Positions 20,531-30,537 of a stretch of 64,000 bases of DNA are shown one piece after another. The notes beneath the pieces were generated by a model that was not told the origin of the DNA, did not search any database, and saw nothing but the letters and a program-made list of their open reading frames with translations. Made by a program: the position numbers and the translations under genes. Source of the DNA: Stenotrophomonas maltophilia (GTDB lineage: Bacteria > Pseudomonadota > Gammaproteobacteria > Xanthomonadales > Xanthomonadaceae); NCBI RefSeq assembly GCF_006970445.1, contig NZ_CP033877.1:1-64000 (forward strand), given 5' to 3'. The number at the start of each line of letters is the position of its first letter. Position 1 is the first letter of the stretch.

Positions 20531-22621
20531 ATGAATCCCGCCGCACGCCGCCGTTGCCTGCCGTTGTCCGTCCTGCTGCTGTCGCCCTGGGCGGCCGTGG
20601 CCGAGCCCGCACCGACCGCCCTGCCCAGCGTGCAGGTGCAGGCTGCGCGGGTGCCGGGCATCGACCCGTTCGCGCTGCCCGCCAGCCAGGATACGGTCTG
20701 GATCGATGCCAGCCGCGCCGGCGCCGGCGCGCAGTTGTCCGAGGCGTTGGCCGGGGTCCCGGGCCTGGTCGCGCGCGACCGGCAGAACTTCGCGCAGGAC
20801 ACGCAGCTGTCGATCCGTGGCTTCGGTGCGCGCTCGACCTTCGGTGTGCGCGGGGTGCGGGTATTGATCGACGGGGTACCGGCGACCATGCCCGACGGCC
20901 AGGGCCAGCTGTCGCACGCCAGCCTGTTGGGCGCCGAACGCATCGAGGTGCTGCGCGGGCCGTTCTCGGCGCTGTACGGCAACTCCTCCGGTGGCGTGCT
21001 GCAGGTCTGGAGCGCACAGGGCCAGGCCGGCGACCCGTGGCGGCTGCGGCTCAACGCCGGGGCCGACAACACGCTCAGCGTCGGCGCGCAATTGAAGGGT
21101 GCCGGCCGTGTTCTGGATTACAACATCGCCGCCAACCACTTCCGCACCGATGGCTGGCGCGACCACAGCCGTGCGCGCCGCGAATCGCTCACCGCGCGTA
21201 TCGGTGGCGATCTCGGTGGGGGCCGGCTGGAGCTGCTGCTCAATGCCCTGGATGCCCCTGATGCGCAGGACCCGCTGGGCCTGAGCCGTGCCCAGGTGGC
21301 GGCCGATCCGCGCCAGGCCACTGCCGTGGCGTACCAGTACAACACCCGAAAATCGGTGCGCCAGCAGCAGGCCGGTCTGCGCTGGACCCGGGAGACCGGG
21401 GCGCAGCGCTGGCAGCTGATGGGCTATGCCGGCCAGCGCGCGGTGACCCAATACCTGCCGATTCCGCCGACTGCCCAGGCCAACCCACTGCATGCCGGCG
21501 GGGTGATCGATCTGGAGGGCGGCTATGGTGGGCTGGACGCGCGCTGGGGCTGGCACGGCGACCTCGCCGGTCGACCGCTGGATCTGGTGGCCGGGCTCAG
21601 CGCCGACCGTCAGCGCCAGCACCGCACCGGCTACGAGAACTTCATCGGCAGCGCCCTGGGCGTGCGCGGGCGCCTGCGCCGTGACCAGATCGACGTCGTG
21701 CAGAACGTGGACCAGTTCGCCCAGGCCTGGTGGCAGTGGAGCCTGCGCTGGTCGTTGCTGGCCGGCGTGCGCCACAGCGCGGTGCGCTTCGCGTCCGACG
21801 ACCGCTACATCGTCGGCGCCAACCCCGATGACAGTGGCCGCCGCCGCTACCAGGCGACCACGCCGGTGGCCGGGATCAGCTTCGAGGCCAGCCCGCAGTG
21901 GCGCCTGCATGCCGCCGTGGGCCGCGGCTTCGAGACACCCACCTTCAACGAGCTGGGTTATCGCGCCGACGGCCAGGCGGGACTGGCGCTGGACCTGGCG
22001 GCGGCGCGCAGCCGCAGCCTGGAGGTGGGCAGCAAATGGCACGCACAGGATGGGACCCAGCTCGATATCAGCCTGTTCCGCGCAGATACCGACGATGAGC
22101 TGGCAGTTGCCAGCAACATCGGAGGTCGCAGCACCTATCGCAACATCGGCCGTACTCGCCGCCAGGGCGTGGAACTGCAGTACCGCCAGCCGTTGGCCGA
22201 ACAGCTGGAACTGCAGCTGGCCTGGACCTGGCTGCAGGCACAGGTGCGTGCGCCGTACCTGACTTCGAACACCTGGGTTGCCGCAGGCAGCCGCCTGCCC
22301 GGGGTACCGCGCCAGCAGGCCTTCGCCCGGCTGCAGTGGACCCCCGGCGACTGGCAGTGGGCGCTGGAGGCCTCCGCCAGCAGCGATACCGTGGTCAACG
22401 ACCTGGCCACCGAGCGCGCGCCGGGCTACGCATTGCTGAACCTGGAAGCCGGCCGCCGCTGGACGCTGCCGGGGGGCGAGCTGCGCGCCTTTGCCCGGCT
22501 GGAGAACGTGCTGGACCAGGCCTATATCGGTTCGGTGATCGTCAATGACGGCAACGGGCGCTTCTACGAGCCGGGACCGGGACGACGGGCCAACGTCGGC
22601 CTGCAATGGTCGTGGCGCTGA
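20531..22621 (+). CDS. TonB-dependent outer-membrane receptor
   Basis: The 696-residue protein has a signal peptide ending in VAEP and a plug domain (about residues 45-165) with LSIRGFGARSTFGVRGVRVLIDGVP and RIEVLRGPFSALYGN split across its loops. A long beta-barrel follows and ends in an aromatic residue region (NVGLQWSW). It is likely to take up a siderophore or other ligand using the TonB-ExbB-ExbD motor encoded at 10.6-13.0 kb. A plug alone does not reveal the ligand. It has no partner gene beside it. A SMAG repeat pair follows the stop. Confidence 0.9.
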   Translation: MNPAARRRCLPLSVLLLSPWAAVAEPAPTALPSVQVQAARVPGIDPFALPASQDTVWIDASRAGAGAQLSEALAGVPGLVARDRQNFAQDTQLSIRGFGARSTFGVRGVRVLIDGVPATMPDGQGQLSHASLLGAERIEVLRGPFSALYGNSSGGVLQVWSAQGQAGDPWRLRLNAGADNTLSVGAQLKGAGRVLDYNIAANHFRTDGWRDHSRARRESLTARIGGDLGGGRLELLLNALDAPDAQDPLGLSRAQVAADPRQATAVAYQYNTRKSVRQQQAGLRWTRETGAQRWQLMGYAGQRAVTQYLPIPPTAQANPLHAGGVIDLEGGYGGLDARWGWHGDLAGRPLDLVAGLSADRQRQHRTGYENFIGSALGVRGRLRRDQIDVVQNVDQFAQAWWQWSLRWSLLAGVRHSAVRFASDDRYIVGANPDDSGRRRYQATTPVAGISFEASPQWRLHAAVGRGFETPTFNELGYRADGQAGLALDLAAARSRSLEVGSKWHAQDGTQLDISLFRADTDDELAVASNIGGRSTYRNIGRTRRQGVELQYRQPLAEQLELQLAWTWLQAQVRAPYLTSNTWVAAGSRLPGVPRQQAFARLQWTPGDWQWALEASASSDTVVNDLATERAPGYALLNLEAGRRWTLPGGELRAFARLENVLDQAYIGSVIVNDGNGRFYEPGPGRRANVGLQWSWR

Positions 22622-22625
22622 AGGG

Positions 22626-22774
22626 GTAGTGCCGGCCGCTGGCCGGCATCGCGCCGTCCAGGACGTCAGGAGGCTGCCGGCCAGCGGCCGGCACCACCCT
22701 TAAATCGGGGGGCCTTGGCCGGCGTTGCTCCGTGCACAGCAGTTCAGACGTTGCCGGTCAGCGGCCGGCGCCAC
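22626..22774. repeat. SMAG palindromes (inverted pair plus a third copy)
   Basis: GTAG plus TGCCGGCCGCTGGCCGGCA at 22626-22648, an inverted copy at 22675-22697 and a degenerate third copy at 22751-22774. The GTAG-headed imperfect palindrome is the hallmark of SMAG elements of S. maltophilia. Confidence 0.9.
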
Positions 22775-22777
22775 CGG

Positions 22778-23667
<890 letters not shown>

Positions 23668-23704
23668 TGTAGGGGTTCGGCATGCACACTCGGCTGTCCT
23701 GTGG

Positions 23705-23727
23705 TTGCCGGCCAGCGGCCGGCACTC
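23705..23727 (-). repeat. SMAG palindrome, single copy
   Basis: TTGCCGGCCAGCGGCCGGCA followed by a degenerate head (CTCC instead of CTAC) between the hypothetical gene and ku. Confidence 0.8.
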
Positions 23728-23824
23728 CCGGATCTGCGTAGAACCCACGTGCACGGCACGGACACGGCTGGTTTACGCCCTCCGGACCACGCTGGGCACC
23801 CTGCCCTGCGCCAAAGGTGCACCC

Positions 23825-24745
23825 ATGGCTCGTCCGATCTGGACCGGCACGCTGTCGTTTGGCCTGCTCAACGTGCCGGTGTCGCTGATGTCCGGCGAAC
23901 GCAAGGTCGACCTGCAGTTCCGCATGCTCGACTCGCGCGACCGCAAGCCGATCCGGTTTGAGCGGGTCAACGCCGATACCGGCGAGGAAGTGCCCTGGAA
24001 GGACATCGTCAAAGCCTACGAGTACGACAAGGGGAGCTATGTCGTGCTGGAGGAAGGCGATATCCGCTCGGCGGCACCGGAAAGCCACGAAGCAGTGGAA
24101 GTGGAATCGTTCGTGGATGCGGCGCAGATCGACCCGCGCTATTACGAGAAACCGTATCTGCTGGTACCCGGCAAGAAGGCCGAAAAGGGCTACGTGCTGC
24201 TGCGCGAGACGTTGCGCAGCACCGGCAAGGTGGGCATCGCACGGGTGGTGGTGCGCACACGCGAATACCTGTGTGCGGTGATGCCACAGCAGGACGCGCT
24301 GGTGCTGATGATCCTGCGTTATCCGCAGGAACTGGTGGATCCCGAGGACTACAAACTGCCCACCGGCAAACTGTCCGACTACCGCATCACCAGCAAGGAA
24401 ACGGCAATGGCCGAGCAGCTGATCGAGTCGATGGCCGGTGATTGGGACCCATCCCAATACCACGACGAGTTCCGCGAGCGACTGCAGCAGGTGTTGAACA
24501 AGCGCATCAAGTCCAAGGGCGGCACCACCCGGGTGGAGGATGAGCCTGCACCACGCGAGGATGCGACAACGAACGTTGTTGACTTCATGGCGTTGCTGCA
24601 GAAGAGCCTTGATGCGAACAAACGTACGCCGGCGAAGAAGACCGCAACGCGCAAGGCAGCCACAAAGTCGACGGTGAAGAAGGCCGCAAAAAAGGCGACG
24701 AAGAAAGCTGCAAAGAAGACCGCACCACGGCGCAAGGCAGGTTGA
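23825..24745 (+). CDS. ku: DNA end-binding protein Ku
   Basis: Bacterial Ku forms a homodimer that threads onto double-strand DNA ends and recruits LigD for non-homologous end joining. The 306-residue protein starts MARPIWTGTLSFGLLNVPV, the family hallmark, and spans the Ku core to about residue 255. It then has a Lys/Ala-rich tail (many AAKKATKKAAKK-like repeats) that resembles histone-like DNA-binding tails and is known in some Ku proteins to affect DNA binding. The ligD gene starts 3 bases after its stop codon, so the two are co-transcribed. Confidence 0.97.
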   Translation: MARPIWTGTLSFGLLNVPVSLMSGERKVDLQFRMLDSRDRKPIRFERVNADTGEEVPWKDIVKAYEYDKGSYVVLEEGDIRSAAPESHEAVEVESFVDAAQIDPRYYEKPYLLVPGKKAEKGYVLLRETLRSTGKVGIARVVVRTREYLCAVMPQQDALVLMILRYPQELVDPEDYKLPTGKLSDYRITSKETAMAEQLIESMAGDWDPSQYHDEFRERLQQVLNKRIKSKGGTTRVEDEPAPREDATTNVVDFMALLQKSLDANKRTPAKKTATRKAATKSTVKKAAKKATKKAAKKTAPRRKAG

Positions 24746-24748
24746 GCC

Positions 24749-27241
24749 ATGTCGTTGCACCAGTACAGGCGCAAGCGCCGACTTGGAGGTGGCGCCGGGC
24801 AGACGCCGGAACCTGACGGAACGCCTGCACGCGCTGATCCCAAGCGGCGGCCGGTCTTCGTCATCCAGCTGCATCACGCAAGCTCGCGTCACTACGATTT
24901 CCGTTTGGAGATGGACGGTGTACTGAAGAGCTGGGCGGTGCCGAAGGGGCCGTCGCTGCGTGTCGGTGAGAAGCGACTGGCCGTGGAAGTGGAAGACCAT
25001 CCGCTGTCCTACGCCGGGTTCGAAGGAGACATTCCTGAAGGCCACTATGGTGCTGGCCACGTGGATGTGTTCGATCACGGCACCTGGGCCTGTGAAGGCG
25101 ATCCACTGCAGGCGCTGGCTGCTGGAAAGATCGACTTCGTGCTGCATGGGCAACGCCTGGCCGGTGGCTGGAAGCTGGTGCGGACCGCGATGAAAGGACG
25201 CCAGGTGCAGTGGCTGCTGATCAAGCGTGACGACGGCGAAGCGCGCGACGCCGAAGCAGATGATCTGCTGGGCGTGCCCGCGCCGAAGCGCGCGTCCGCA
25301 GTGATGAAGCGCACTGCGGGCAAGACGGGGCGTGCTGCACCAGCCGCACGCACTTCTATCCGCAAGGCCGATGCACGCTGGCATGCGCACGCGCTGAAAC
25401 TGGACGGCGCACGTGACGCGCCCTACCCGCAGGGGTTCAAACCGCAATTGACCGATCATCGCGACAGTGCGCCGGACGGCGAGCGCTGGCTGCACGAGAT
25501 CAAATGGGACGGCTATCGCCTGCTGGCCGATCTGCACGACGGCGAGGTGAAGCTGCGCTCCCGCAATGGCCTGGACTGGACCGATGATTTTCCCGAGGTG
25601 GTACAGGCCGTGCAGGCGCTGCCGGTGCGCGATGCACGCCTGGACGGCGAGTTGGTAGTGCTGGACAAGGAAGGACGCAGTGACTTCGCAACGTTGCAGC
25701 GCGTGATCGATGGCAGTTCAAAACAACCGCTGCGCTACATCGTGTTCGATCTTCCGGGTGTGGCCGGCGTGGACATCAGCCGTGCGCCGCTGGTGGAGCG
25801 CAAGGCGCTGCTGAAGGAGCTCATCGGGCCCGCGCCCGGCACTCTGGCCTTCAGCGAACACGTGATCGACCATGGACCGCAGGTGTTCGACGCCAGCGGT
25901 GGGGCCGGCTTCGAAGGCATCGTCAGCAAACAGGTGGATGCGCCCTATGTGAACACCCGCGCGCGCAGCTGGGTGAAGGTGAAGCACGAAGACACCGACG
26001 AGTTCGTGATTGTCGGCTATACGGCGCCGAAGGGTTCACGCGTGGGCTTCGGATCGTTGCTGCTGGCAACGCCGGACAAGGGTGGATTGCGCTACGTGGG
26101 CCGGGTCGGTACCGGCTTCGATGACGAGAACCTGCGCGCGCTGCTCAAGGCACTGCAGCCACTGGCAATAAAGACGCCCGTGCTGCAGCTTCCGGCGCAT
26201 GTTCCGTTCCGCGCCGCCAGCGTGCGCTGGGTGAAGCCGGTGACGGTGGCGGAAGTGGCATTCCGTGGCTGGGGCAAGGAAGGCTTGCTGCGCCAGGCCA
26301 GTTTCAAGCGGCTGCGCAGCGACAAGCAGAAGGAGGACCTGGGAATGAGCACAGCAACAGCAGATGCTGAAGTCGGGGGCGAGGTCCAGATCACTCATCC
26401 GGAGCGGGTGGTGTTTCCCAGTCAGAGACTGAGCAAAGGCGACGTGGCCGACTATTACCGGCGCATGGCGCGCTGGATCCTGCCCGAGATCGTCGGACGT
26501 CCGCTGTCATTGCTGCGCTGTCCGGATGGCGCCGGCAAAGTCTGCTTCTTCCAGAAGCATCATGGCCCCGGCCTGGGTGACGCGGTGCATGCAGTGCCCC
26601 TGCAGCAGAAGAGTGGCCGCGAGGATTACGTCTACATCGATGATGCGCGGGGCTTGCTGCAGCTGGTGCAGATGAACACGCTGGAGCTGCATCCATGGGG
26701 TGCGACCGTGGCCGACCCGGAGCATCCGGATCGACTGGTGTTCGACCTCGACCCTGGTGACCGCGTCAGCTGGGCACAGGTGAAAGCCGGTGCACGCGAT
26801 GTGCGTGACCGCCTGCAGCAGGTAGGTCTCGAGAGCTTCGTGCGGCTGTCCGGTGGCAAGGGCGTACATGTGGTGGTACCGCTGCAGCCCAAGGCGGACT
26901 GGGAACAGGCGAAGGCATTCTGCGAGGCGTTTGCGCAGGCAATGGCACAGGAGCAACCTGAGCGCTACGTGGCGACGATGAGCAAGGCCAAGCGCAGTGG
27001 TGTCATCTTCATCGACTGGCTGCGCAACACGCGCGGGGCCACCAGCGTGTGTTCGTGGTCGCTGCGCGCGCGCGATTCCGCCGGTGTGGCGGTGCCGCTG
27101 CGCTGGGAGGAACTGGCTCGTATCAGTGCCGCCGACGCATTTCCCATGGGCAAGGCGCTGGCGAGGGCGAAGCGCTTGAAGGGTGACCCTTGGCAGGGCA
27201 TCGAGCGGTTGAAGCAGACGCTGCCGTCGCTGAAGCGGTAG
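24749..27241 (+). CDS. ligD: Multifunctional non-homologous end-joining ligase LigD
   Basis: The 830-residue enzyme contains, in order, a 3'-phosphoesterase domain (about residues 35-170, with HHASSRHYDFRLE), an ATP-dependent ligase domain (about 225-520, nucleotidyl-lysine motif EIKWDGYR near 251) and a primase-like polymerase domain (about 545-830, catalytic FDLDPGD near 666). This PE-LIG-POL order is the Pseudomonas type, unlike the POL-first order in mycobacteria. With Ku it can rejoin broken ends during stationary phase. The stop codon TAG coincides with the GTAG head of a SMAG repeat. Confidence 0.97.
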   Translation: MSLHQYRRKRRLGGGAGQTPEPDGTPARADPKRRPVFVIQLHHASSRHYDFRLEMDGVLKSWAVPKGPSLRVGEKRLAVEVEDHPLSYAGFEGDIPEGHYGAGHVDVFDHGTWACEGDPLQALAAGKIDFVLHGQRLAGGWKLVRTAMKGRQVQWLLIKRDDGEARDAEADDLLGVPAPKRASAVMKRTAGKTGRAAPAARTSIRKADARWHAHALKLDGARDAPYPQGFKPQLTDHRDSAPDGERWLHEIKWDGYRLLADLHDGEVKLRSRNGLDWTDDFPEVVQAVQALPVRDARLDGELVVLDKEGRSDFATLQRVIDGSSKQPLRYIVFDLPGVAGVDISRAPLVERKALLKELIGPAPGTLAFSEHVIDHGPQVFDASGGAGFEGIVSKQVDAPYVNTRARSWVKVKHEDTDEFVIVGYTAPKGSRVGFGSLLLATPDKGGLRYVGRVGTGFDDENLRALLKALQPLAIKTPVLQLPAHVPFRAASVRWVKPVTVAEVAFRGWGKEGLLRQASFKRLRSDKQKEDLGMSTATADAEVGGEVQITHPERVVFPSQRLSKGDVADYYRRMARWILPEIVGRPLSLLRCPDGAGKVCFFQKHHGPGLGDAVHAVPLQQKSGREDYVYIDDARGLLQLVQMNTLELHPWGATVADPEHPDRLVFDLDPGDRVSWAQVKAGARDVRDRLQQVGLESFVRLSGGKGVHVVVPLQPKADWEQAKAFCEAFAQAMAQEQPERYVATMSKAKRSGVIFIDWLRNTRGATSVCSWSLRARDSAGVAVPLRWEELARISAADAFPMGKALARAKRLKGDPWQGIERLKQTLPSLKR

Positions 27242-27302
27242 TGCCGGCCGCTGGGCGGCAACAGCAGGATGGCCGAGGTTGCCGGCCAGCGGCCGGCACT
27301 AC
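27238..27302. repeat. SMAG inverted pair overlapping the ligD stop codon
   Basis: GTAG at 27238-27241 begins a copy that runs to 27260; an inverted copy ends in CTAC at 27279-27302. The ligD stop codon TAG is part of the GTAG head. Confidence 0.85.
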
Positions 27303-27312
27303 CTGTATGCGC

Positions 27313-27705
27313 TCAGCGCGGATCGCGCGAGGCGCGACGGCCGAACCACCAGCCGACCAGCAGTTGCAACGGCAGCGATGCCAGCAGCGAAATGACGAAC
27401 CAGAACGGGTAATCCGCACCTACCGTCCACATGGCGTAGCCACAGCCCAGCGCGATCAGCGACCAGATCGAGAAGCCGTGCGAACGCGGCCAGCAGGGCG
27501 CGTAATAGGTGGCGAAGGAAATGCCCGCGATGCCACCGAGCACGCTGAAGGTGAGATCCCAGCCCAGCTGCACGCTGTTGCTGTCCGGCGACATGCCCAG
27601 CAACGGGGGCAGCCAGCTGGCGACGCTGCTGACCAGCGCAAGCGACAGCACGCCGCCGATCAGGGCGACGATGGACAGGAACAGGGTCTTGAGCAGGCCG
27701 GGCAT
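27313..27705 (-). CDS. Four-helix inner-membrane protein of unknown function
   Basis: The 130-residue product has four hydrophobic segments (about residues 5-30, 45-65, 75-95 and 98-120) and an Arg-rich C-terminus (WWFGRRASRDPR). It has no recognisable catalytic motif. It is convergent with ligD across a SMAG pair and has another SMAG copy just upstream. No function is assigned. Confidence 0.7.
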   Translation of the reverse strand: MPGLLKTLFLSIVALIGGVLSLALVSSVASWLPPLLGMSPDSNSVQLGWDLTFSVLGGIAGISFATYYAPCWPRSHGFSIWSLIALGCGYAMWTVGADYPFWFVISLLASLPLQLLVGWWFGRRASRDPR

Positions 27706-27739
27706 GCGCGCATTGTACGGCTGCGCGAAGTGCCTGGGG

Positions 27740-27763
27740 TTCCCGGCCAGCGGCCGGCACTAC
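27740..27763 (-). repeat. SMAG palindrome, single copy
   Basis: TTCCCGGCCAGCGGCCGGCACTAC, a slightly degenerate copy with the CTAC (GTAG on the other strand) terminus. Confidence 0.8.
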
Positions 27764-27774
27764 CGATGGGTCGG

Positions 27775-27823
27775 CATGGCCGCCGCGTCCGTGGGAGAGG
27801 GGGACGGAGCGACGGCGGCCATG
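27775..27823 (-). terminator. Hairpin after adhP
   Basis: CATGGCCGCCG (27775-27785) pairs with CGGCGGCCATG (27813-27823), with an inner CGTCC/GGACG stem. It lies 10 bases past the adhP stop on the minus strand. No long T-run follows. Confidence 0.45.
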
Positions 27824-27832
27824 CACAGGCGG

Positions 27833-28861
27833 TCAGGCGGCGAAGTCGAGCACCACGCGGCCTTCGATGGTGCCCGCACGCATGCGCGCGAACACGTCGT
27901 TGATGTTTTCCAGGCGGTCGGTGCTGACTGTCGCCGCGACCTTGCCCTCGGCGGCGAACTGCAGCGATTCCTGCAGGTCCAGCCGGGTGCCGACGATCGA
28001 ACCGCGCACGGTGATGCCGTTGAGCACCATGCCGAAGATATCCAGCGGGAAGTTGCCCGGTGGCAGGCCATTGAGCGAGACGGTGCCGCCACGGCGGACC
28101 ATGCCCAGTGCCTGCTCGAACGCCTTTGGCGACACCGCGGTGACCAGGGCGCCGTGCGCGCCGCCGATCTCCTTCCTGAGGAACGCGGCCGGGTCGGTGG
28201 TACGCGCGTTGACGGTGACCTGCGCGCCCAGCTGCCGCGCAAGTGCAAGCTTGGTGTCGTCCACGTCCACCGCGGCCACGTTCAGCCCCATCGCGCGGGC
28301 GTACTGCACCGCCATGTGGCCCAGGCCACCGATGCCGGAAATCGCCACCCAGTCACCGGGTTGGGTATCGGTGACCTTCAGGCCCTTGTAGACGGTCACG
28401 CCGGCGCACAGCACCGGCGCGATCTCGACGAAGCCCACGTCCTTCGGAAGCAGGCCGACATAGTTGGCATCGGCCAGTGCGTATTCGGCGAAGCCGCCGT
28501 TGACCGAGTAGCCGGTGTTGCGCTGCGTCTCGCACAGCGTTTCCCAGCCCCCCAGGCAGTGTTCGCAATGACCACACGCCGAGTACAACCAGGGGATGCC
28601 GACCCTGTCGCCTTCCTTGACGTGCCCTACCCCGCCTCCCACGGCCACGATGTGCCCCACGCCCTCGTGACCGGGGATGAACGGCGGGTTCGGTTTCACC
28701 GGCCAGTCGCCCTCGGCGGCGTGCAGGTCGGTGTGGCAGACGCCACAGGCCTCGATCTTGACCAGCACCTCGCCCGCCCCCGGGCGCGGTACCGAGACTT
28801 CCTCGATCACCAGTGGCTTGCCGAACTCGCGCACCACGGCGGCCTTCATGGTCGAATTCAT
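27833..28861 (-). CDS. adhP: Zinc-dependent alcohol dehydrogenase, propanol-preferring type
   Basis: The 342-residue enzyme oxidises primary alcohols or reduces aldehydes with NAD. Catalytic zinc ligands are seen in [15 protein letters not shown] and GHEGVG. The structural-zinc cysteines fall in [17 protein letters not shown], and the NAD fold in [15 protein letters not shown]. These match AdhP/AdhA. A perfect FNR/Anr-type site (TTGAT-CACG-ATCAA) lies at 28919-28932, 57 bases upstream of the start, so induction under low oxygen is likely; adhA of Pseudomonas aeruginosa is a known Anr target. Confidence 0.93.
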   Translation of the reverse strand: MNSTMKAAVVREFGKPLVIEEVSVPRPGAGEVLVKIEACGVCHTDLHAAEGDWPVKPNPPFIPGHEGVGHIVAVGGGVGHVKEGDRVGIPWLYSACGHCEHCLGGWETLCETQRNTGYSVNGGFAEYALADANYVGLLPKDVGFVEIAPVLCAGVTVYKGLKVTDTQPGDWVAISGIGGLGHMAVQYARAMGLNVAAVDVDDTKLALARQLGAQVTVNARTTDPAAFLRKEIGGAHGALVTAVSPKAFEQALGMVRRGGTVSLNGLPPGNFPLDIFGMVLNGITVRGSIVGTRLDLQESLQFAAEGKVAATVSTDRLENINDVFARMRAGTIEGRVVLDFAA

Positions 28862-28897
28862 GTTCGGATCTCCGTAGTGCGCTTGCCCACAGAATGA

Positions 28898-28916
28898 CGC
28901 CGGCTCGAGGCCGGCG
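28898..28916. other. Short GC-rich hairpin upstream of adhP
   Basis: CGCCGGC and GCCGGCG flank TCGAG. It sits between the FNR-type box and the adhP start and would be in or near the adhP leader. Confidence 0.4.
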
Positions 28917-28918
28917 CT

Positions 28919-28932
28919 TTGATCACGATCAA
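28919..28932 (-). promoter_or_regulatory. FNR/Anr-type binding site upstream of adhP
   Basis: TTGATCACGATCAA matches the FNR consensus TTGAT-N4-ATCAA at every fixed base. The wider palindrome is TTTGATC-AC-GATCAAA (28918-28933). It is in the upstream region of adhP and beyond the 3' end of eda. Confidence 0.8.
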
Positions 28933-28957
28933 ACCTTTGAAGATTCCTGCGCCGGGT

Positions 28958-29596
28958 TCAGCTGGCCAGCACAGAGGCCTCGCGGGCCAGGCGTTCAATG
29001 GCATCCCAGTCACGGGTCTGCAGCAGCGCCGGGGTGGTCAGCCACGAACCGCCCACGCACAACACGTTGGGCAGGTGCAGGAACTGCGGCGCGGTCTGCG
29101 CACTGATGCCGCCGGTCGGGCAGAACCGCACATCGGCGAACGGGCCGTGCCAGGCGGCCAGCAGCGCGGCGCCGCCGGCCTGCACTGCGGGGAAGAACTT
29201 GAAGGTGTCCGAGCCGTGCTCCAGGCCCAGGATCAGGTCCGAGGCGGTGGCGGCACCGGGCAGGTACGGCAGGTCGGCATCGCGCGCGGCGGCATACAGC
29301 GCCGGCGTGGCACCGGGGGAAACGGCAAAACGTGCACCAGCCTGCTTCGCCGCCTGCATCTGCGCGGCGTTGAGCACGGTGCCGGCACCGATCACGGCAT
29401 CGGGCACTGCCTCGACCATGGCCTTGATCGCATCCAGCGCCTGCGGTGTGCGCAGGGTCACTTCGATCACCGGCAGGCCGCCGCGGAACAGCGCCTGGGC
29501 CACTTCGACCGCTTCGTTCACATCTTCGGGGGTGTACACCGGGATCACCGGTGCCAGCTTCAACAGCGCGCGCAGGCGCGGATCAGCGCTGGACAT
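28958..29596 (-). CDS. eda: 2-dehydro-3-deoxy-6-phosphogluconate (KDPG) aldolase
   Basis: Eda splits KDPG into pyruvate and glyceraldehyde 3-phosphate, the last step of the Entner-Doudoroff pathway. The 212-residue protein has the expected motifs: PVIPVY near the N-terminus, the catalytic Glu in GLPVIEVTLRT, GAGTVLN, and the Schiff-base lysine in FKFFPA followed by FCPTGGI. The ATG at 29596 follows AAGGAG with good spacing; the longer frame would add 24 residues without a ribosome site. The pathway dehydratase edd is not in the window. Confidence 0.95.
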   Translation of the reverse strand: MSSADPRLRALLKLAPVIPVYTPEDVNEAVEVAQALFRGGLPVIEVTLRTPQALDAIKAMVEAVPDAVIGAGTVLNAAQMQAAKQAGARFAVSPGATPALYAAARDADLPYLPGAATASDLILGLEHGSDTFKFFPAVQAGGAALLAAWHGPFADVRFCPTGGISAQTAPQFLHLPNVLCVGGSWLTTPALLQTRDWDAIERLAREASVLAS

Positions 29597-29707
29597 CGTC
29601 TTGCTCCTTGCCCGACCGGGCATCGCGGATGCTGCCGGGCCCGGCAGCGCAGCGGCGCATGATGCCACGCGGGCCGCGACGGTGCCCTGCCCCGCACCGC
29701 GCCGGAT

Positions 29708-30298
29708 TCAGGCCGGGTCGGCCTGCAGTGCCTGGATGCGACGCTGGTACCAGTCGCCGCCGAGCGGATCGAACACCGCCGAGCGCTCCATCTGCGCCTC
29801 GTACACGTGTACCGAGATCGCCAGTGCGTCATCGCTGGCGTTGCGCAGGGTGTGGTACTCGTGCGGCGGGATCAGGCTGCCGGCACTGCCGCAACCCCCG
29901 CGCAGCGCAGCGTGGCGGCGGAAGCGCCAGCGCTCGCCGGCGCACTCCAGCAGTTCGTAACGGGTGATCTCCAGTTCGCCCAACCACACTCCCTCCACAC
30001 ACCACATGGCATCGTGGTCGTGCAGCGGCGTGCCCTGCCCTGGGCCCCAGCTCATGGCAATCACGCTGTAGCCGTGTTCGCGGCTGTGGTACAGCGGACG
30101 TCGTGCGTAATGATCACTGACCGGCCGATGCACGCATTCGGGCAACTCGATGCGGCTGTCGGCTATGGCCTCCTGCAGCGCCAGCTGCAGGTCGGCGGTG
30201 ATGCGCCCGGCATCACCGGAGGTCATCGCCGCGTCGACGGCAGCGATCAACCGGTCGCGGCCACGGAACGGCGGAAACGGAGAAGTCTGCAGGTCCAT
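29708..30298 (-). CDS. Cysteine dioxygenase family protein (cupin)
   Basis: The 196-residue protein resembles bacterial type I cysteine dioxygenases, iron enzymes that turn cysteine into cysteine sulfinate. The cupin iron ligands are visible as TPLHDHDAMWCVEGVWLGE, in which the two His are followed by the Cys position of the family, and later the third His in IPPHEYHTLRN. The start at 30298 gives MDLQTSPFPPF. It lies 111 bases upstream of eda on the same strand. Mercaptopropionate dioxygenase is an alternative specificity. Confidence 0.8.
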   Translation of the reverse strand: MDLQTSPFPPFRGRDRLIAAVDAAMTSGDAGRITADLQLALQEAIADSRIELPECVHRPVSDHYARRPLYHSREHGYSVIAMSWGPGQGTPLHDHDAMWCVEGVWLGELEITRYELLECAGERWRFRRHAALRGGCGSAGSLIPPHEYHTLRNASDDALAISVHVYEAQMERSAVFDPLGGDWYQRRIQALQADPA

Positions 30299-30484
30299 GC
30301 CCCGAATGTAGCGAAGCATGGTTAAGGGAATGTTGGCGTTCGCGCGCGTCGCGTCCGCATTCAGGGTGAACACGCGCGGAAGAACGGTTCAGATGCAGAG
30401 GCAGTAGAGCGATCACAATGGAACCTCGCGCAGCAGAACGTGTCGAACACGACGCGATTCAGTTCCGCTGCGACATTCCGCAAC

Positions 30485-30513
30485 TTCGCGCCCGACGGGC
30501 GCAAGGCTAGAAT
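30485..30513 (+). promoter_or_regulatory. Possible autoregulated promoter of the LacI-family gene
   Basis: TTCGCG (30485-30490) and TAGAAT (30508-30513) are separated by 17 bases. The spacer holds the palindrome GCGCCC-GAC-GGGCGC (30488-30502), which could be an operator. The -35 is poor. Confidence 0.35.
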
Positions 30514-30537
30514 TCTCCGACTTACCTGGTTCTATAC

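Noticed and set aside
25056..25071. CCACGTGG core inside ligD as a further parS site
   Set aside because: Flanking half-sites (TGG and ATG) do not match GTT/AAC, unlike the sites near oriC.
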